37,210 nt of DNA from JAPLDB01 sp964356415 (GTDB taxonomy: Bacteria > Bacteroidota > Bacteroidia > AKYH767-A > 2013-40CM-41-45), in NCBI GenBank assembly GCA_964356415.1, contig CAYHHK010000029.1, positions 1 through 37,210 of the forward strand. The letters are read 5' to 3'. A program made the translations under genes and the position numbers. Shown piece by piece: positions 15,092 through 23,500 of the stretch (positions within the stretch are counted from its first letter, which is position 1; each line of letters starts with the position of its first letter). A model generated the notes under the pieces. The model made no database searches and had not been told where the DNA came from. It saw nothing but the letters and a program-made list of their open reading frames with translations.

Positions 15092-16588
15092 ATGAACTTA
15101 AATATACTCCTGGCAATTCCTTTGATCACACTGGCTGCCCTTTTTGCCGTCAGTGATGCAGGTAAAGTGCGCTGGATCTCTTTTGCCGGAATGAGCGTTC
15201 AGCTTGTTGCCTCTGTTGTTTTACTATTCGCTTACCTTGCCGGCCGCAATGCAGGAGTAACAACGCCATTGCTGTTTGAATCGTCAATGATGTGGTATGC
15301 TTCATGGAATATCCAGTACCATATTGGTGTTGACGGAATAGCTGTGGCAATGATCCTTCTTACTTCAGTAGTAATGGTTTCCGGGATATTGATCTCGTGG
15401 AATATTCAAAGTCAGGTGAAGGAATTTTATATTTTGCTTATTCTCCTTGGACTTGGTGCATACGGATTTTTTATTGCTAACGACCTTTTCACAATGTTCT
15501 TGTTTTTTGAATTGGCCGTCATTCCCAAATACCTGCTCATTGCGATATGGGGCAGCGGCAAGAAGGAATTCAATGCAATGAAGCTTGTGCTTATCCTGAT
15601 GTTCGGTTCTTCTCTTGTGCTTGCCGGAATAATCGGCACTTATTACCAGGCAGGGCTTGCGGGAAATGCTACGTGGGATTTAATGACCATTGGTTCGTTG
15701 AATATTCCATTGCATGCACAGCAGATTTTATTTCCATTACTATTTATGGGATTTGCCGTACTGAGCGCCATGTTCCCGTTTCATACATGGGCACCTGATG
15801 GTCACAGTTCTGCACCCACAGCCGGATCCATGTTCCTTGCAGGCATATCAATGAAGCTCGGCGGATATGGATGCCTGCGTGTTGTTACGTACATGTTTCC
15901 TGAAGCTGCTCGGTTTTATTCTCCTTATATCGTTCTGCTCGCAACCATTGGAATATTTTATGGTGCATTTGTAACGCTGCGTCAAAAAGACATCAAGATG
16001 ATGAATGCTTATTCATCCGTAAGCCATTGTGGATTCGTATTGCTTGGAATAGGCATGCTTACCCAAACAGCAATGACAGGTGCGGTGATGCAAATGGTTT
16101 CTCATGGTGTGATGACTGCACTTTTCTTCGGTGTGATCGGCATGATATACGAGCGAACACATACACGTATGAGCAATGAACTCGGGGGGCTTCTTAAAGT
16201 GATGCCATTCATCGGCACATGCTTTATCCTTGCCGGTCTCACTTCCCTCGGTCTGCCGGGGTTGAGCGGTTTTGTTGCTGAGATGACCGTATTTGTTGGC
16301 GCCTGGCAGGTGAATGAATTTTTTTACAGAGCAGCAACAGTAATGGCTTGCATGTCGATAGTAGTAACAGCTGTTTACATTCTCCGTGCTTCCGGTTTTG
16401 CCATGATGGGACCAGTAAAAAATCCGGAATACAATGCTTTGCCTGATGCAACATGGAATGAGAAACTTGCTGCTGTGATATTGATCGTACCTATTATTCT
16501 GATCGGTTCAGCACCATTCTGGCTGAGCGACATGGTAAATTCAAGCATGGGAAACTGGATGACTAAATTAATTACCTCGGCACACTAA
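15092..16588 (+). CDS. nuoM: NADH-quinone oxidoreductase subunit M (NuoM)
   Basis: Second antiporter-like pumping subunit of complex I. The 498-aa polytopic product carries the NuoM hallmark MFPFHTWAPDGHSSAPTAGS, the helix-5 glutamate in LFFELAVIPKYLLIAIWG and NAYSSVSHCGFVLLGIGM. Length is normal and no insertion is visible, in contrast to nuoL. It is separated from nuoL by 9 bp and from nuoN by 8 bp, so the last three subunits are tightly co-transcribed. Confidence 0.96.
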   Translation: MNLNILLAIPLITLAALFAVSDAGKVRWISFAGMSVQLVASVVLLFAYLAGRNAGVTTPLLFESSMMWYASWNIQYHIGVDGIAVAMILLTSVVMVSGILISWNIQSQVKEFYILLILLGLGAYGFFIANDLFTMFLFFELAVIPKYLLIAIWGSGKKEFNAMKLVLILMFGSSLVLAGIIGTYYQAGLAGNATWDLMTIGSLNIPLHAQQILFPLLFMGFAVLSAMFPFHTWAPDGHSSAPTAGSMFLAGISMKLGGYGCLRVVTYMFPEAARFYSPYIVLLATIGIFYGAFVTLRQKDIKMMNAYSSVSHCGFVLLGIGMLTQTAMTGAVMQMVSHGVMTALFFGVIGMIYERTHTRMSNELGGLLKVMPFIGTCFILAGLTSLGLPGLSGFVAEMTVFVGAWQVNEFFYRAATVMACMSIVVTAVYILRASGFAMMGPVKNPEYNALPDATWNEKLAAVILIVPIILIGSAPFWLSDMVNSSMGNWMTKLITSAH

Positions 16589-16596
16589 AACCTGAA

Positions 16597-18015
16597 ATGA
16601 ACGTAATTGATCTAATATCTGTATTTGCGCCTGAAGTCTGGCTTTCAGCAATGCTTGTGGTATTGCTCCTGGTAAAAATTTTCAGCGAAGGCGTGAATCG
16701 CACCAATGTACTTTTCGTGATCAGCTTTTTCTTTCTTGCGGCTGCAACAGCTACACTGGTACTCAAGCCTCAGGGCTCTTTGTTTGGAGGTATGTTTGTT
16801 GTCAATTCACTGATCGGAATCGAAAAATCAATATTGTTGCTTGCAACCTTTTTTATTTCGCTGCTTGCATTTGAATGGCTCAGAACATTTAGGAACTACA
16901 TTGAATTCTATTTGCTTTTGATCTGCATTCTCTTCGGAATGTTTATCATGATATCTGCAGGTCATTTTCTTTCATTCTACCTCGGACTTGAAATGGCTAC
17001 CATTCCGCTGGCAGCACTTTCTGCTTTCGATATTGAAAAACCAAGGAGCGGCGAAGCAGGAATGAAACTCATACTTTCATCTGCATTCTCTTCAGGTATA
17101 CTACTTATGGGAATTTCCTTTATATATGGGACCTGCGGCTCTCTTTATTTTGATGATGTGAGGGCAGCATTTACCGGCAGTACCATTCAGCTTGCCGGTT
17201 TTGCATTTCTGTTGGCCGGTTTTGCATTCAAAATTTCCATTGTGCCATTTCATTTATGGACAGCGGATGTATATGAAGGTTCCCCTGTTGCAGTTACAGC
17301 ATTTCTTTCTGTCGTTTCAAAAGGTGCTGCCGTTTTTATTTTTCTCAGCGCTTTGTACAATGTTTTTGGATCGATATCAGGTACATGGGTTTACTTACTT
17401 GCCATCCTTTCAGTAGCAACCATGGTTCTCGGAAATCTGTTCGCCATCAGACAACAGAATATCAAACGATTTCTTGCCTTCTCAAGTATTACCCAGGCAG
17501 GTTACATTCTTATCGGCATTGCGTCAGGAACAATACAAGGAACTGCATCAGTAATTTATTTTATCCTTGTTTATCTCTTTTCAAACCTGGCAGCCTTCAC
17601 TGTAGTGGGTGTGATATCTGAGAAGACAGGAAAGGAAGATATCAGAGATTACAATGGATTGTATAAAACAAATCCCCGGTTAAGTCTTGTTATGATGCTT
17701 GCATTGTTTTCACTTGCCGGAATCCCACCCACTGCAGGATTTTTTGGCAAATGGTTTTTACTTGCATCAGGAATAAGCAATGGAATGTTTACACTGATCA
17801 TTATCGCTTCCCTTAATCTTGTGATTTCTCTTTATTATTATTTAAGGGTTGTGAAAGCCATGTTTGTGGACGTGAATGACACACCATTGAAATCAATTCA
17901 TGCCGGTTTTCCTGCAAGGCTCGGGCTTGTGATTTGTTCTGCAGCAATAATTCTTACAGGATTTTTCAGCTATGTTTACCAATATATTTATTCATTCAGT
18001 AACGGATTACAATGA
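16597..18015 (+). CDS. nuoN: NADH-quinone oxidoreductase subunit N (NuoN)
   Basis: Third antiporter-like pumping subunit. The 472-aa product has the NuoN signature FHLWTADVYEGSPVAVTAFL, the helix-5 region FYLGLEMATIPLAALSAFD with its glutamate, and LAFSSITQAGYILIGIASG. GIPPTAGFFGKWFLL is also characteristic. Its TGA stop overlaps the ATG of the next small gene by 4 bp. Confidence 0.96.
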   Translation: MNVIDLISVFAPEVWLSAMLVVLLLVKIFSEGVNRTNVLFVISFFFLAAATATLVLKPQGSLFGGMFVVNSLIGIEKSILLLATFFISLLAFEWLRTFRNYIEFYLLLICILFGMFIMISAGHFLSFYLGLEMATIPLAALSAFDIEKPRSGEAGMKLILSSAFSSGILLMGISFIYGTCGSLYFDDVRAAFTGSTIQLAGFAFLLAGFAFKISIVPFHLWTADVYEGSPVAVTAFLSVVSKGAAVFIFLSALYNVFGSISGTWVYLLAILSVATMVLGNLFAIRQQNIKRFLAFSSITQAGYILIGIASGTIQGTASVIYFILVYLFSNLAAFTVVGVISEKTGKEDIRDYNGLYKTNPRLSLVMMLALFSLAGIPPTAGFFGKWFLLASGISNGMFTLIIIASLNLVISLYYYLRVVKAMFVDVNDTPLKSIHAGFPARLGLVICSAAIILTGFFSYVYQYIYSFSNGLQ

Positions 18016-18422
18016 ACCGATTAACCAAAGAAGCACATGCATTGGAGGACATCAACGGTGTTAGATGCGCCATCGTGGAAAAGAATGTAGCTCCTGAGCG
18101 AGTGGAATTTTTAAAAAAACTTTTGGAGCACAACGGATATACTGTAATGTTTGCACCAAGCCCTCCCCCAAAAGTTGTTGCAAAGCCGGCACCGCCTACA
18201 GCAGACGGAATACTTGTGCCACCGCCACCACCAGTACCACTAGCACCTGAGACATTTACAATTGGCGTAACTGATTTCCTTTTTCACGTCATGCTAGCTA
18301 TTTATGAGCGTGCATTGAAAACACCGGAAGGTAATCTAGTCACTATTGATTACTGGAATCAGCAGCCTGAAAAGGAAGGCGACTATTACTGGAAAAGGGG
18401 TTTTTTTACCAACTCGCTATGA
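18012..18422 (+). CDS. Small proline-rich protein of unknown function, coupled to nuoN
   Basis: I do not recognise this 136-aa protein. It has no signal peptide or membrane segment. Residues 1-47 look like a small alpha/beta unit (INGVRCAIVEKN, ERVEFLKKLLEHNGYTVMFA). A proline-rich linker follows (residues 50-80: PSPPPKVVAKPAPP and PPPPPVPLAP). The C-terminal part (FTIGVTDFLFHVMLAIYERA and YWNQQPEKEGDYYWKRGFF) is rich in Tyr and Trp. ATGA overlap with nuoN suggests translational coupling, so it may have a role linked to complex I, but this rests on position only. It ends three bases from the convergent kinase gene. Confidence 0.75.
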   Translation: MNRLTKEAHALEDINGVRCAIVEKNVAPERVEFLKKLLEHNGYTVMFAPSPPPKVVAKPAPPTADGILVPPPPPVPLAPETFTIGVTDFLFHVMLAIYERALKTPEGNLVTIDYWNQQPEKEGDYYWKRGFFTNSL

Positions 18423-18425
18423 GAG

Positions 18426-19898
18426 CTATTCAATTGGTAGCGCAATAGTAAATTCTGTAAATTCATTTTCTTTACTCTTTACAGACATTGCACCCTTGTG
18501 TGCTTTGATAATGTCATAGCAAATACTCAATCCAAGTCCCGTGCCCTCACCTGTAGGTTTCGTTGTAAAAAAAGGTTCAAATATTTTTCCTTTGATGCTT
18601 TCAGGGATGCCTATACCATTGTCCCTTATTTGAACGATGATATTCCCATTTGCAAGGCCTGTAGTGAAAACGAGTGTTGGTTTGAATTCGGGCTGTTCCA
18701 GCCTGCGTTCTTCCATGGCATAAAATGCATTGCTGAGCAGGTTCAGAACAACACGCCCTACATCCTGAGGCATGGCAGATATTTCAGGAATTGTTTTATC
18801 AAATCGTCTCTCTATCAGACAATTGAAATCTAAATTTTTCGCTCGAATCCCATGATAGGCAAGTTGCAGATACTCTTCGCAAAGTGAGTTGATATTGGTA
18901 GCTTGTTTTTCTGATGAACCTGCCCTGCTATGAAGCAACATATTCTTGACTATCCTGTCTGCCCTGTTGCCGTGGTGTGATATTTTTTCGAGATTTCCTT
19001 TTAAGTCGTTCAAAATGGATTTCTTTTCTTCATCAGAATGAAGATCATCCATTTCACTTATTAAATCGAGGTTTAACTCAGAAAAATTATTAATGAAATT
19101 AAGCGGGTTTTGTATTTCATGGGCAATCCCGGCAGTCATTTGCCCGAGGGATGCCATTTTTTCAGCATGCATCAACTGCGCCTGTGCTGCAGTAATTTTG
19201 TCTTCCGCCTGTTTTAAATCTGTGACCATTTTGTTGAAGGCGTGGGTGAGGTCACTGATTTCATCCCGTCCCGAAGTTTTTATCTTTTGAGAGCGGTCAC
19301 CTTCGCCAACCCGCAATGCAGCATCACGCAATGCGAGCACAGGCACAGATATTTTTTTTGCCAGCCAGAAGCCGATAAAAATTCCAATGAAAAAAACCAG
19401 AATACTCACTATTAGAGAAGTTGTTCGAATCTGTTGCTTGCTCTCCACGATCTCATCTGTTGAGAAGCCAAGAAGAATTTCTCCCGTCATAATGCTCGTT
19501 TTGAATGGAGCGGTTTTTACAATGATAGAATCGTTTGACTGAATATTCGCCGGTATGTTTATATGTTCAGGATATGTTTTGAAGATAATACGATTAACAG
19601 AAAAAGATGTACTGTCATAGTTCCACACAGTATCGGTCTGTAGCATACTTACAAATCGCAGGTGCGGGTCATTCTTTACAAAGTCAAGGGCAGTTTGAAC
19701 GCCCTCAAAATTTTGCTCTGTGAGAGCGATCTTGACTCCAAGCGCAACGGTGCCGGCGAGATTCTCTACCTCTTTATTATAATTCTTCATCAGGTATTTT
19801 TCCTGCTGAGCCGGAAAATAAATAAGGATGAAAAAGGAAAATAACAGTACGATACTGCAGACAGTCAGCCAAATTTTTGATTGAAGTGAAATTCTCAC
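18426..19898 (-). CDS. Membrane sensor histidine kinase with HAMP domain
   Basis: A 490-aa sensor kinase. TM1 is at about residues 9-29, followed by a roughly 130-residue periplasmic sensor region. TM2 is at 160-180 (TSLIVSILVFFIGIFIGFWL), HAMP at 181-235 (SVPVLALRDAALRVGEGD), and a HisKA-type dimerisation helix has the phospho-acceptor His260 in AGIAHEIQNPLNFINNF. The ATPase domain shows NLLSNAFYAMEE (N-box), DNGIGIPESI (G1), EPFFTTKPTGEGTGLGLSI (F and G2). It has no fused receiver, and no response regulator is in the window. It is the last gene of a four-gene operon, 24 bp after the PstS-like gene, so it may read that protein's ligand state. Confidence 0.93.
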   Translation of the reverse strand: MRISLQSKIWLTVCSIVLLFSFFILIYFPAQQEKYLMKNYNKEVENLAGTVALGVKIALTEQNFEGVQTALDFVKNDPHLRFVSMLQTDTVWNYDSTSFSVNRIIFKTYPEHINIPANIQSNDSIIVKTAPFKTSIMTGEILLGFSTDEIVESKQQIRTTSLIVSILVFFIGIFIGFWLAKKISVPVLALRDAALRVGEGDRSQKIKTSGRDEISDLTHAFNKMVTDLKQAEDKITAAQAQLMHAEKMASLGQMTAGIAHEIQNPLNFINNFSELNLDLISEMDDLHSDEEKKSILNDLKGNLEKISHHGNRADRIVKNMLLHSRAGSSEKQATNINSLCEEYLQLAYHGIRAKNLDFNCLIERRFDKTIPEISAMPQDVGRVVLNLLSNAFYAMEERRLEQPEFKPTLVFTTGLANGNIIVQIRDNGIGIPESIKGKIFEPFFTTKPTGEGTGLGLSICYDIIKAHKGAMSVKSKENEFTEFTIALPIE

Positions 19899-19922
19899 GG
19901 ATTAAGGAGTCTGCCGAATATG

Positions 19923-20372
19923 TTAAAAGGATTTTTTTCCGTCAATGATTAATGGTTTGATCTTTAGATCCGGAGTATCCTCCAGTATTCCAATAGCGCC
20001 CGGAGTTTGGGAAACAAATGTCTCCAGGTCTCCGGGTGAATTAAAAAAAGCAGGTGCTTTTGCTTTCCCCTGGAATACAAGTGCAAGCCAGTATTTATTG
20101 AGCCCATCCCCGGTAATCCCATAAACTTTTTTGGCTGTTGCTTCTCCTGTTGAAGTACTTGATTTCATTAATGCAATGGTAATCACAGTGCCATCTTTCC
20201 AGCGTTGCTTTTCCCCTTTCATAATGGCAGTTAATTCCTCAAAAGATAATTCCGGCAGTGCACCTTTGGGATTTGTAATGGCCGCCAGGTTAAGTGTTTG
20301 CGCAACAGAATTCAAAGTAGTCATTAATATAATAAGTACAGTAGCGAAAACAGGTGTAGATATTTTTTTCAT
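19923..20372 (-). CDS. Half-size PstS-like periplasmic binding protein
   Basis: The 149-aa exported protein has a signal peptide (MKKISTPVFATVLIILMTTL, cut near SVAQ). The mature part resembles one lobe of phosphate-type substrate-binding proteins: LSFEELTAIMKGEKQRWKDG, a Ser/Thr-rich ligand-loop-like segment (MKSSTSTGEATAKKVYG), YWLALVFQGKAKAPAFF and QTPGAIGIL. Full PstS proteins are about twice this length, and no ABC permease or ATPase is adjacent, so sensing or presentation to the flanking kinase is more likely than transport. An in-frame ATG at 20408 exists, but the start at 20372 has AAAGGA upstream and begins the signal peptide. The ligand is not known; phosphate is only the family default. 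Confidence 0.82.
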   Translation of the reverse strand: MKKISTPVFATVLIILMTTLNSVAQTLNLAAITNPKGALPELSFEELTAIMKGEKQRWKDGTVITIALMKSSTSTGEATAKKVYGITGDGLNKYWLALVFQGKAKAPAFFNSPGDLETFVSQTPGAIGILEDTPDLKIKPLIIDGKKSF

Positions 20373-20391
20373 CTGATTGTTCCTTTCTGAT

Positions 20392-21426
20392 TTAATATCC
20401 AATTGCAATTTGAGCTGTTATGATATCTGATTTCCCGGCATTGTTTTCTGTATGCCCATATTCGATCTTGATAACGGTAAGATAATTAATCTCGTATCTG
20501 ATACCACCTACAAATGTTGTTTTTTCGTCGTGATGGAAAAATAATTCTCCTTCCGGAACCTTTGAATAATCAGCACGCACGTAAGGAATAAAATGTTTGA
20601 TTCGCACCCCTGCATAGGCGTATCCGGCAAGCGACTGCTTTGTTCCTGTACTGTCAGTCTTATCCATTGCCATTGTGGCTTCGCCCAGGAGTTCGATATG
20701 CTTTCCGAAGTAAGAAATAGAACCGGTAAAAAGTTGCTGAGAAACATCGGTAACCACATTCATATCTGCATGAGCGTCTTTCGCGCCTTTGGAGATTTTG
20801 TCGGAGTAGAATGAAACACCTAAACGCAAATGATCAGCTGGTTTGATGTGTATTGCCGCAGTAAGTGATTTTGCTTTGTCGTTATCTGAAGTTTCTCCTG
20901 ACCCAATACCATTGCCAACCATCAGGTCATAGCCGAACTTCAATTTCCCCAGATTCTGTCCCTGAAGACTGATACCTGTCGTATGCAAGGGTATGAAGTG
21001 ATCCCCGAATAGATCAGGACGATAAACGGTAGGGAAAAATACACGCCCATGATGGTAAGTATCATTCCAGTAATTGATGGGTGTGTGGTGCTTTCCCACT
21101 AAAATATTGTGGTTGCCTTTGATGTTATATTTCACCACAATGCGTTCTATGCTTATATCAAAAAGGGTGTGTGAGGATGATGAGTATTTGAAAACTGTTT
21201 CCCCCAGAAAGCTGAAGCGATCTGTCAGCTCAGAAGTAATAAACAGATCCTGCTCTCCAAGAGTGAATGATACTTTCTTGGTTGCATCCTGGTATCCTGC
21301 AAGCACTTCTGCAAAGCCATGTATCTGTGTGTTCTGCGCCCTGGCTGTTCCCCAGCAACCGGAGATAAGAAATAGCAGAATTAATTTAATTCTATTTTTA
21401 ACAGGTATGGTTATTCTCATATACAA
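20392..21426 (-). CDS. Outer-membrane beta-barrel protein (porin-like)
   Basis: The 344-aa product has a signal peptide (IKLILLFLISGCWGTARAQ) and then alternating amphipathic strands to a C-terminal TAQIAIGY. Strand-like stretches such as IHGFAEVLAGYQ, SFLGETVFKYSS, KFGYDLMVGNGIG and YAGVRIKHFIPYVRADYS are separated by polar turns. HNILVGKHHTPINYWND recalls phosphate-selective-type porins and other bacterial porins. It lies 29 bp after the cNMP-kinase gene and 19 bp before the PstS-like gene, so it may admit the ligand that protein binds. ATGs at residues 1 and 3 are equally possible starts. Confidence 0.8.
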   Translation of the reverse strand: MYMRITIPVKNRIKLILLFLISGCWGTARAQNTQIHGFAEVLAGYQDATKKVSFTLGEQDLFITSELTDRFSFLGETVFKYSSSSHTLFDISIERIVVKYNIKGNHNILVGKHHTPINYWNDTYHHGRVFFPTVYRPDLFGDHFIPLHTTGISLQGQNLGKLKFGYDLMVGNGIGSGETSDNDKAKSLTAAIHIKPADHLRLGVSFYSDKISKGAKDAHADMNVVTDVSQQLFTGSISYFGKHIELLGEATMAMDKTDSTGTKQSLAGYAYAGVRIKHFIPYVRADYSKVPEGELFFHHDEKTTFVGGIRYEINYLTVIKIEYGHTENNAGKSDIITAQIAIGY

Positions 21427-21455
21427 TAATGAATAGATCTTGATGGTATTTTAGG

Positions 21456-22769
21456 TTATCGGGATTGCAAGGATATGGTAAATTCTGTAAATTCACTTTC
21501 TTTACTATCTACAAGTATTTTTCCTCCATGGGCCTTCACAATATCATTCGTAATACTTAGGCCAAGTCCTGTATTTCCAAAACCGGTTGGCTTGGTCGTG
21601 AAGAACGGCTCAAAAACTTTCTGGATACTTGCAGGTTGAATCCCTGTTCCGTTATCTCTTACGGAAATAGTAATTGTATTATTATTAAATGAAGAGTTTA
21701 ACCATACCGTGGGGGAATATCCTGCAATGGTACCGACTTGTTTCTTTTCACGAACAGCATAGAATGCATTGTTTAACAAATTGAGTAATACTTTTGAAAA
21801 ATCCTGGGCAATAATTTCAACCTGTGGTAAGTCGGGTGCAAAATTCTTAATGATGTCACACTCTATAGCAATGCCATTATCTTTAAAGCTGTGAAAAGAG
21901 ATCTCGCAGCAATCCTGAAAAAGTTTATTGATATTGACAAGCTGCTTTGTGCGTGAACCGGGTTGTGAATGCTGCAACATGCTCTTTACAATATCGCCGG
22001 CCCGCTTTCCGTGATGTTCAATTTTATGAATATTGTCTGAAAGAAGATCAAGTATTTCTTTTCTGTCTTCGTCATCTTTAGATTCAGCAAGTTCTTTCAT
22101 CAGGTCCTTAGAGAGGAATGAAAAATTATTTACAAAGTTCAGCGGGTTCTGTATTTCATGTGCAATGCCTGCAGTAAGCTGACCAAGGGATGCAAGTTTT
22201 TCCTGTTGAACAAGTTGCTCCTGAGTCCGCTTCAGCTCACTCAGTGTTTCAATAAGTTCTCCATTCTTGGTTTGAAGATCTGACGTGCGTTCCTTAACCA
22301 GTTGTTCAAGTTCTGCCTGGCGCTGGCGCAGATCGGATATGATCTTCTGGTTTTGTCCCCGGAGCCTCTTTAGCATGGCCCTGATGATATCTCTTGTAAC
22401 ATCCGGATATTTGCCCTGCAACTGAAAAAAATCTTTTTGTTCAATAGTTCCTGTAACAGTTGGAACCATGGCAGTGACTGAGAGCGACCTCGGTTCATCA
22501 TCCAACAGCGAAAACTCTCCGAAGAAATTCCCGTCTTTCATGGTGGCTACCACATATTCTTTATCATGTACTTTCACCTGGCCGGTGAAAATGATATACA
22601 TGCTGTTTCCTTTGTCTCCTTTATTGATGATGGTTTCTTCAGACTGAAACGTTGATATGTGAATCTGCTTTGCAATTTCTTCCATTACAGAAGCCGGGAC
22701 ATGAGCAAATATCTCTACTTGCTTCAATACAAGAAGTGTGTTTTCTAGTGGAAAATTCCCTGACGACAT
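21456..22769 (-). CDS. Soluble histidine kinase with N-terminal cyclic-nucleotide-binding domain
   Basis: The 437-aa kinase has no membrane segment. Residues 16-130 form a cyclic-nucleotide-binding domain (GDKGNSMYIIFTGQVKVH and the cassette FFGEFSLLDDEPRSLSVTA). Residues 135-190 are a coiled coil (LRQRQAELEQLVKERTSDLQ). His204 lies in AGIAHEIQNPLNFVNNF. The ATPase domain shows LLNLLNNAFYAVREK, DNGTGIQPAS and EPFFTTKPTGFGNTGLGLSI. The catalytic half is strikingly like that of the operon's other kinase, suggesting a shared ancestor and perhaps a shared response regulator. It is the first gene of the operon; 131 bp separate it from the divergent HD-domain gene. Confidence 0.93.
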   Translation of the reverse strand: MSSGNFPLENTLLVLKQVEIFAHVPASVMEEIAKQIHISTFQSEETIINKGDKGNSMYIIFTGQVKVHDKEYVVATMKDGNFFGEFSLLDDEPRSLSVTAMVPTVTGTIEQKDFFQLQGKYPDVTRDIIRAMLKRLRGQNQKIISDLRQRQAELEQLVKERTSDLQTKNGELIETLSELKRTQEQLVQQEKLASLGQLTAGIAHEIQNPLNFVNNFSFLSKDLMKELAESKDDEDRKEILDLLSDNIHKIEHHGKRAGDIVKSMLQHSQPGSRTKQLVNINKLFQDCCEISFHSFKDNGIAIECDIIKNFAPDLPQVEIIAQDFSKVLLNLLNNAFYAVREKKQVGTIAGYSPTVWLNSSFNNNTITISVRDNGTGIQPASIQKVFEPFFTTKPTGFGNTGLGLSITNDIVKAHGGKILVDSKESEFTEFTISLQSR

Positions 22770-22859
22770 ATGGATGCTAAAATACGAGGTAAATGTATTC
22801 GATAAAATTGTATTTTTCTACCGTTATTTTGTTTACAATAAGTTTCTGATTATTTTATT

Positions 22860-22867
22860 TAAGTTTG
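22860..22867 (+). promoter_or_regulatory. Possible Bacteroidota -7 promoter element
   Basis: TAAGTTTG matches the TAnnTTTG consensus of the Bacteroidota housekeeping sigma factor, 34 bp before the ATG of the HD-domain gene. I see no good TTG at the -33 position, so this is weak. Confidence 0.25.
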
Positions 22868-22900
22868 TAAGCAGAAAGGCAATCAACAACCGACCCCCTC

Positions 22901-23485
22901 ATGGATGACAAGCTATTTGATAAGCTTTACCCTTTGGTAATGAAAATGCTAAGGGATCAACTTCCCCCACATCTCTATTATCACAATCCTGAACATACGA
23001 TTGATGTGATCGAATCAGCCGAGCGCATTGCTGTTTCAGAAGAATGTAGCCGGGATGAAATATTACTCCTGAAAATTGCTGCACTATTTCATGATACCGG
23101 ATATGTATTAGATATGCGGGACCATGAAAGGCATGGTTGTGAAATAGCCAATGAAATGCTCTCTGTCCACTTGGTTCAACCTGCAAAAATCAATGTCATT
23201 TGCAGTTTAATCATGTCCACAAAGGTTCCCCAATCCCCACAAACAAAACTCGAGGAAATTATTTGTGATGCTGACCTTGATTATCTCGGACGGAGTGATT
23301 ATTTTCCCATTGCTGAAAACCTTTACCGCGAATTCAGGGCTTTCGAAAAAATTAATAGCGAGAAAGACTGGATTGACTTACAACTAAACTTTTTACGTTC
23401 GCATACTTATTTTACAAAAACATCCGTAAAACTCAGACAATCAGGAAAACAGGAAAATCTGGTGAAAATCAGGGTAGCTTTATAG
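22901..23485 (+). CDS. HD-domain metal-dependent phosphohydrolase
   Basis: The 194-aa cytoplasmic protein has the H...HD...D metal-site pattern: YYHNPEHTIDVIE (His28/His32), ALFHDTGYVL (His64-Asp65), then DHERHG and the last ligand in IICDADLDYLG. HD proteins of this size often hydrolyse cyclic nucleotides, (p)ppGpp or other nucleotides; the substrate cannot be read from sequence. It is transcribed away from the cNMP-binding kinase, so a link through a cyclic nucleotide is plausible but unproven. The C-terminal 50 residues (NSEKDWIDLQLNFLRSHTYF) are a helical extension seen in related Bacteroidota proteins. Confidence 0.85.
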   Translation: MDDKLFDKLYPLVMKMLRDQLPPHLYYHNPEHTIDVIESAERIAVSEECSRDEILLLKIAALFHDTGYVLDMRDHERHGCEIANEMLSVHLVQPAKINVICSLIMSTKVPQSPQTKLEEIICDADLDYLGRSDYFPIAENLYREFRAFEKINSEKDWIDLQLNFLRSHTYFTKTSVKLRQSGKQENLVKIRVAL

Positions 23486-23500
23486 ATCTGAATGTGATGG

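Noticed and set aside
19923..20372. PstS-like gene as part of a phosphate ABC transporter
   Set aside because: Half the usual length and no permease or ATPase genes beside it.
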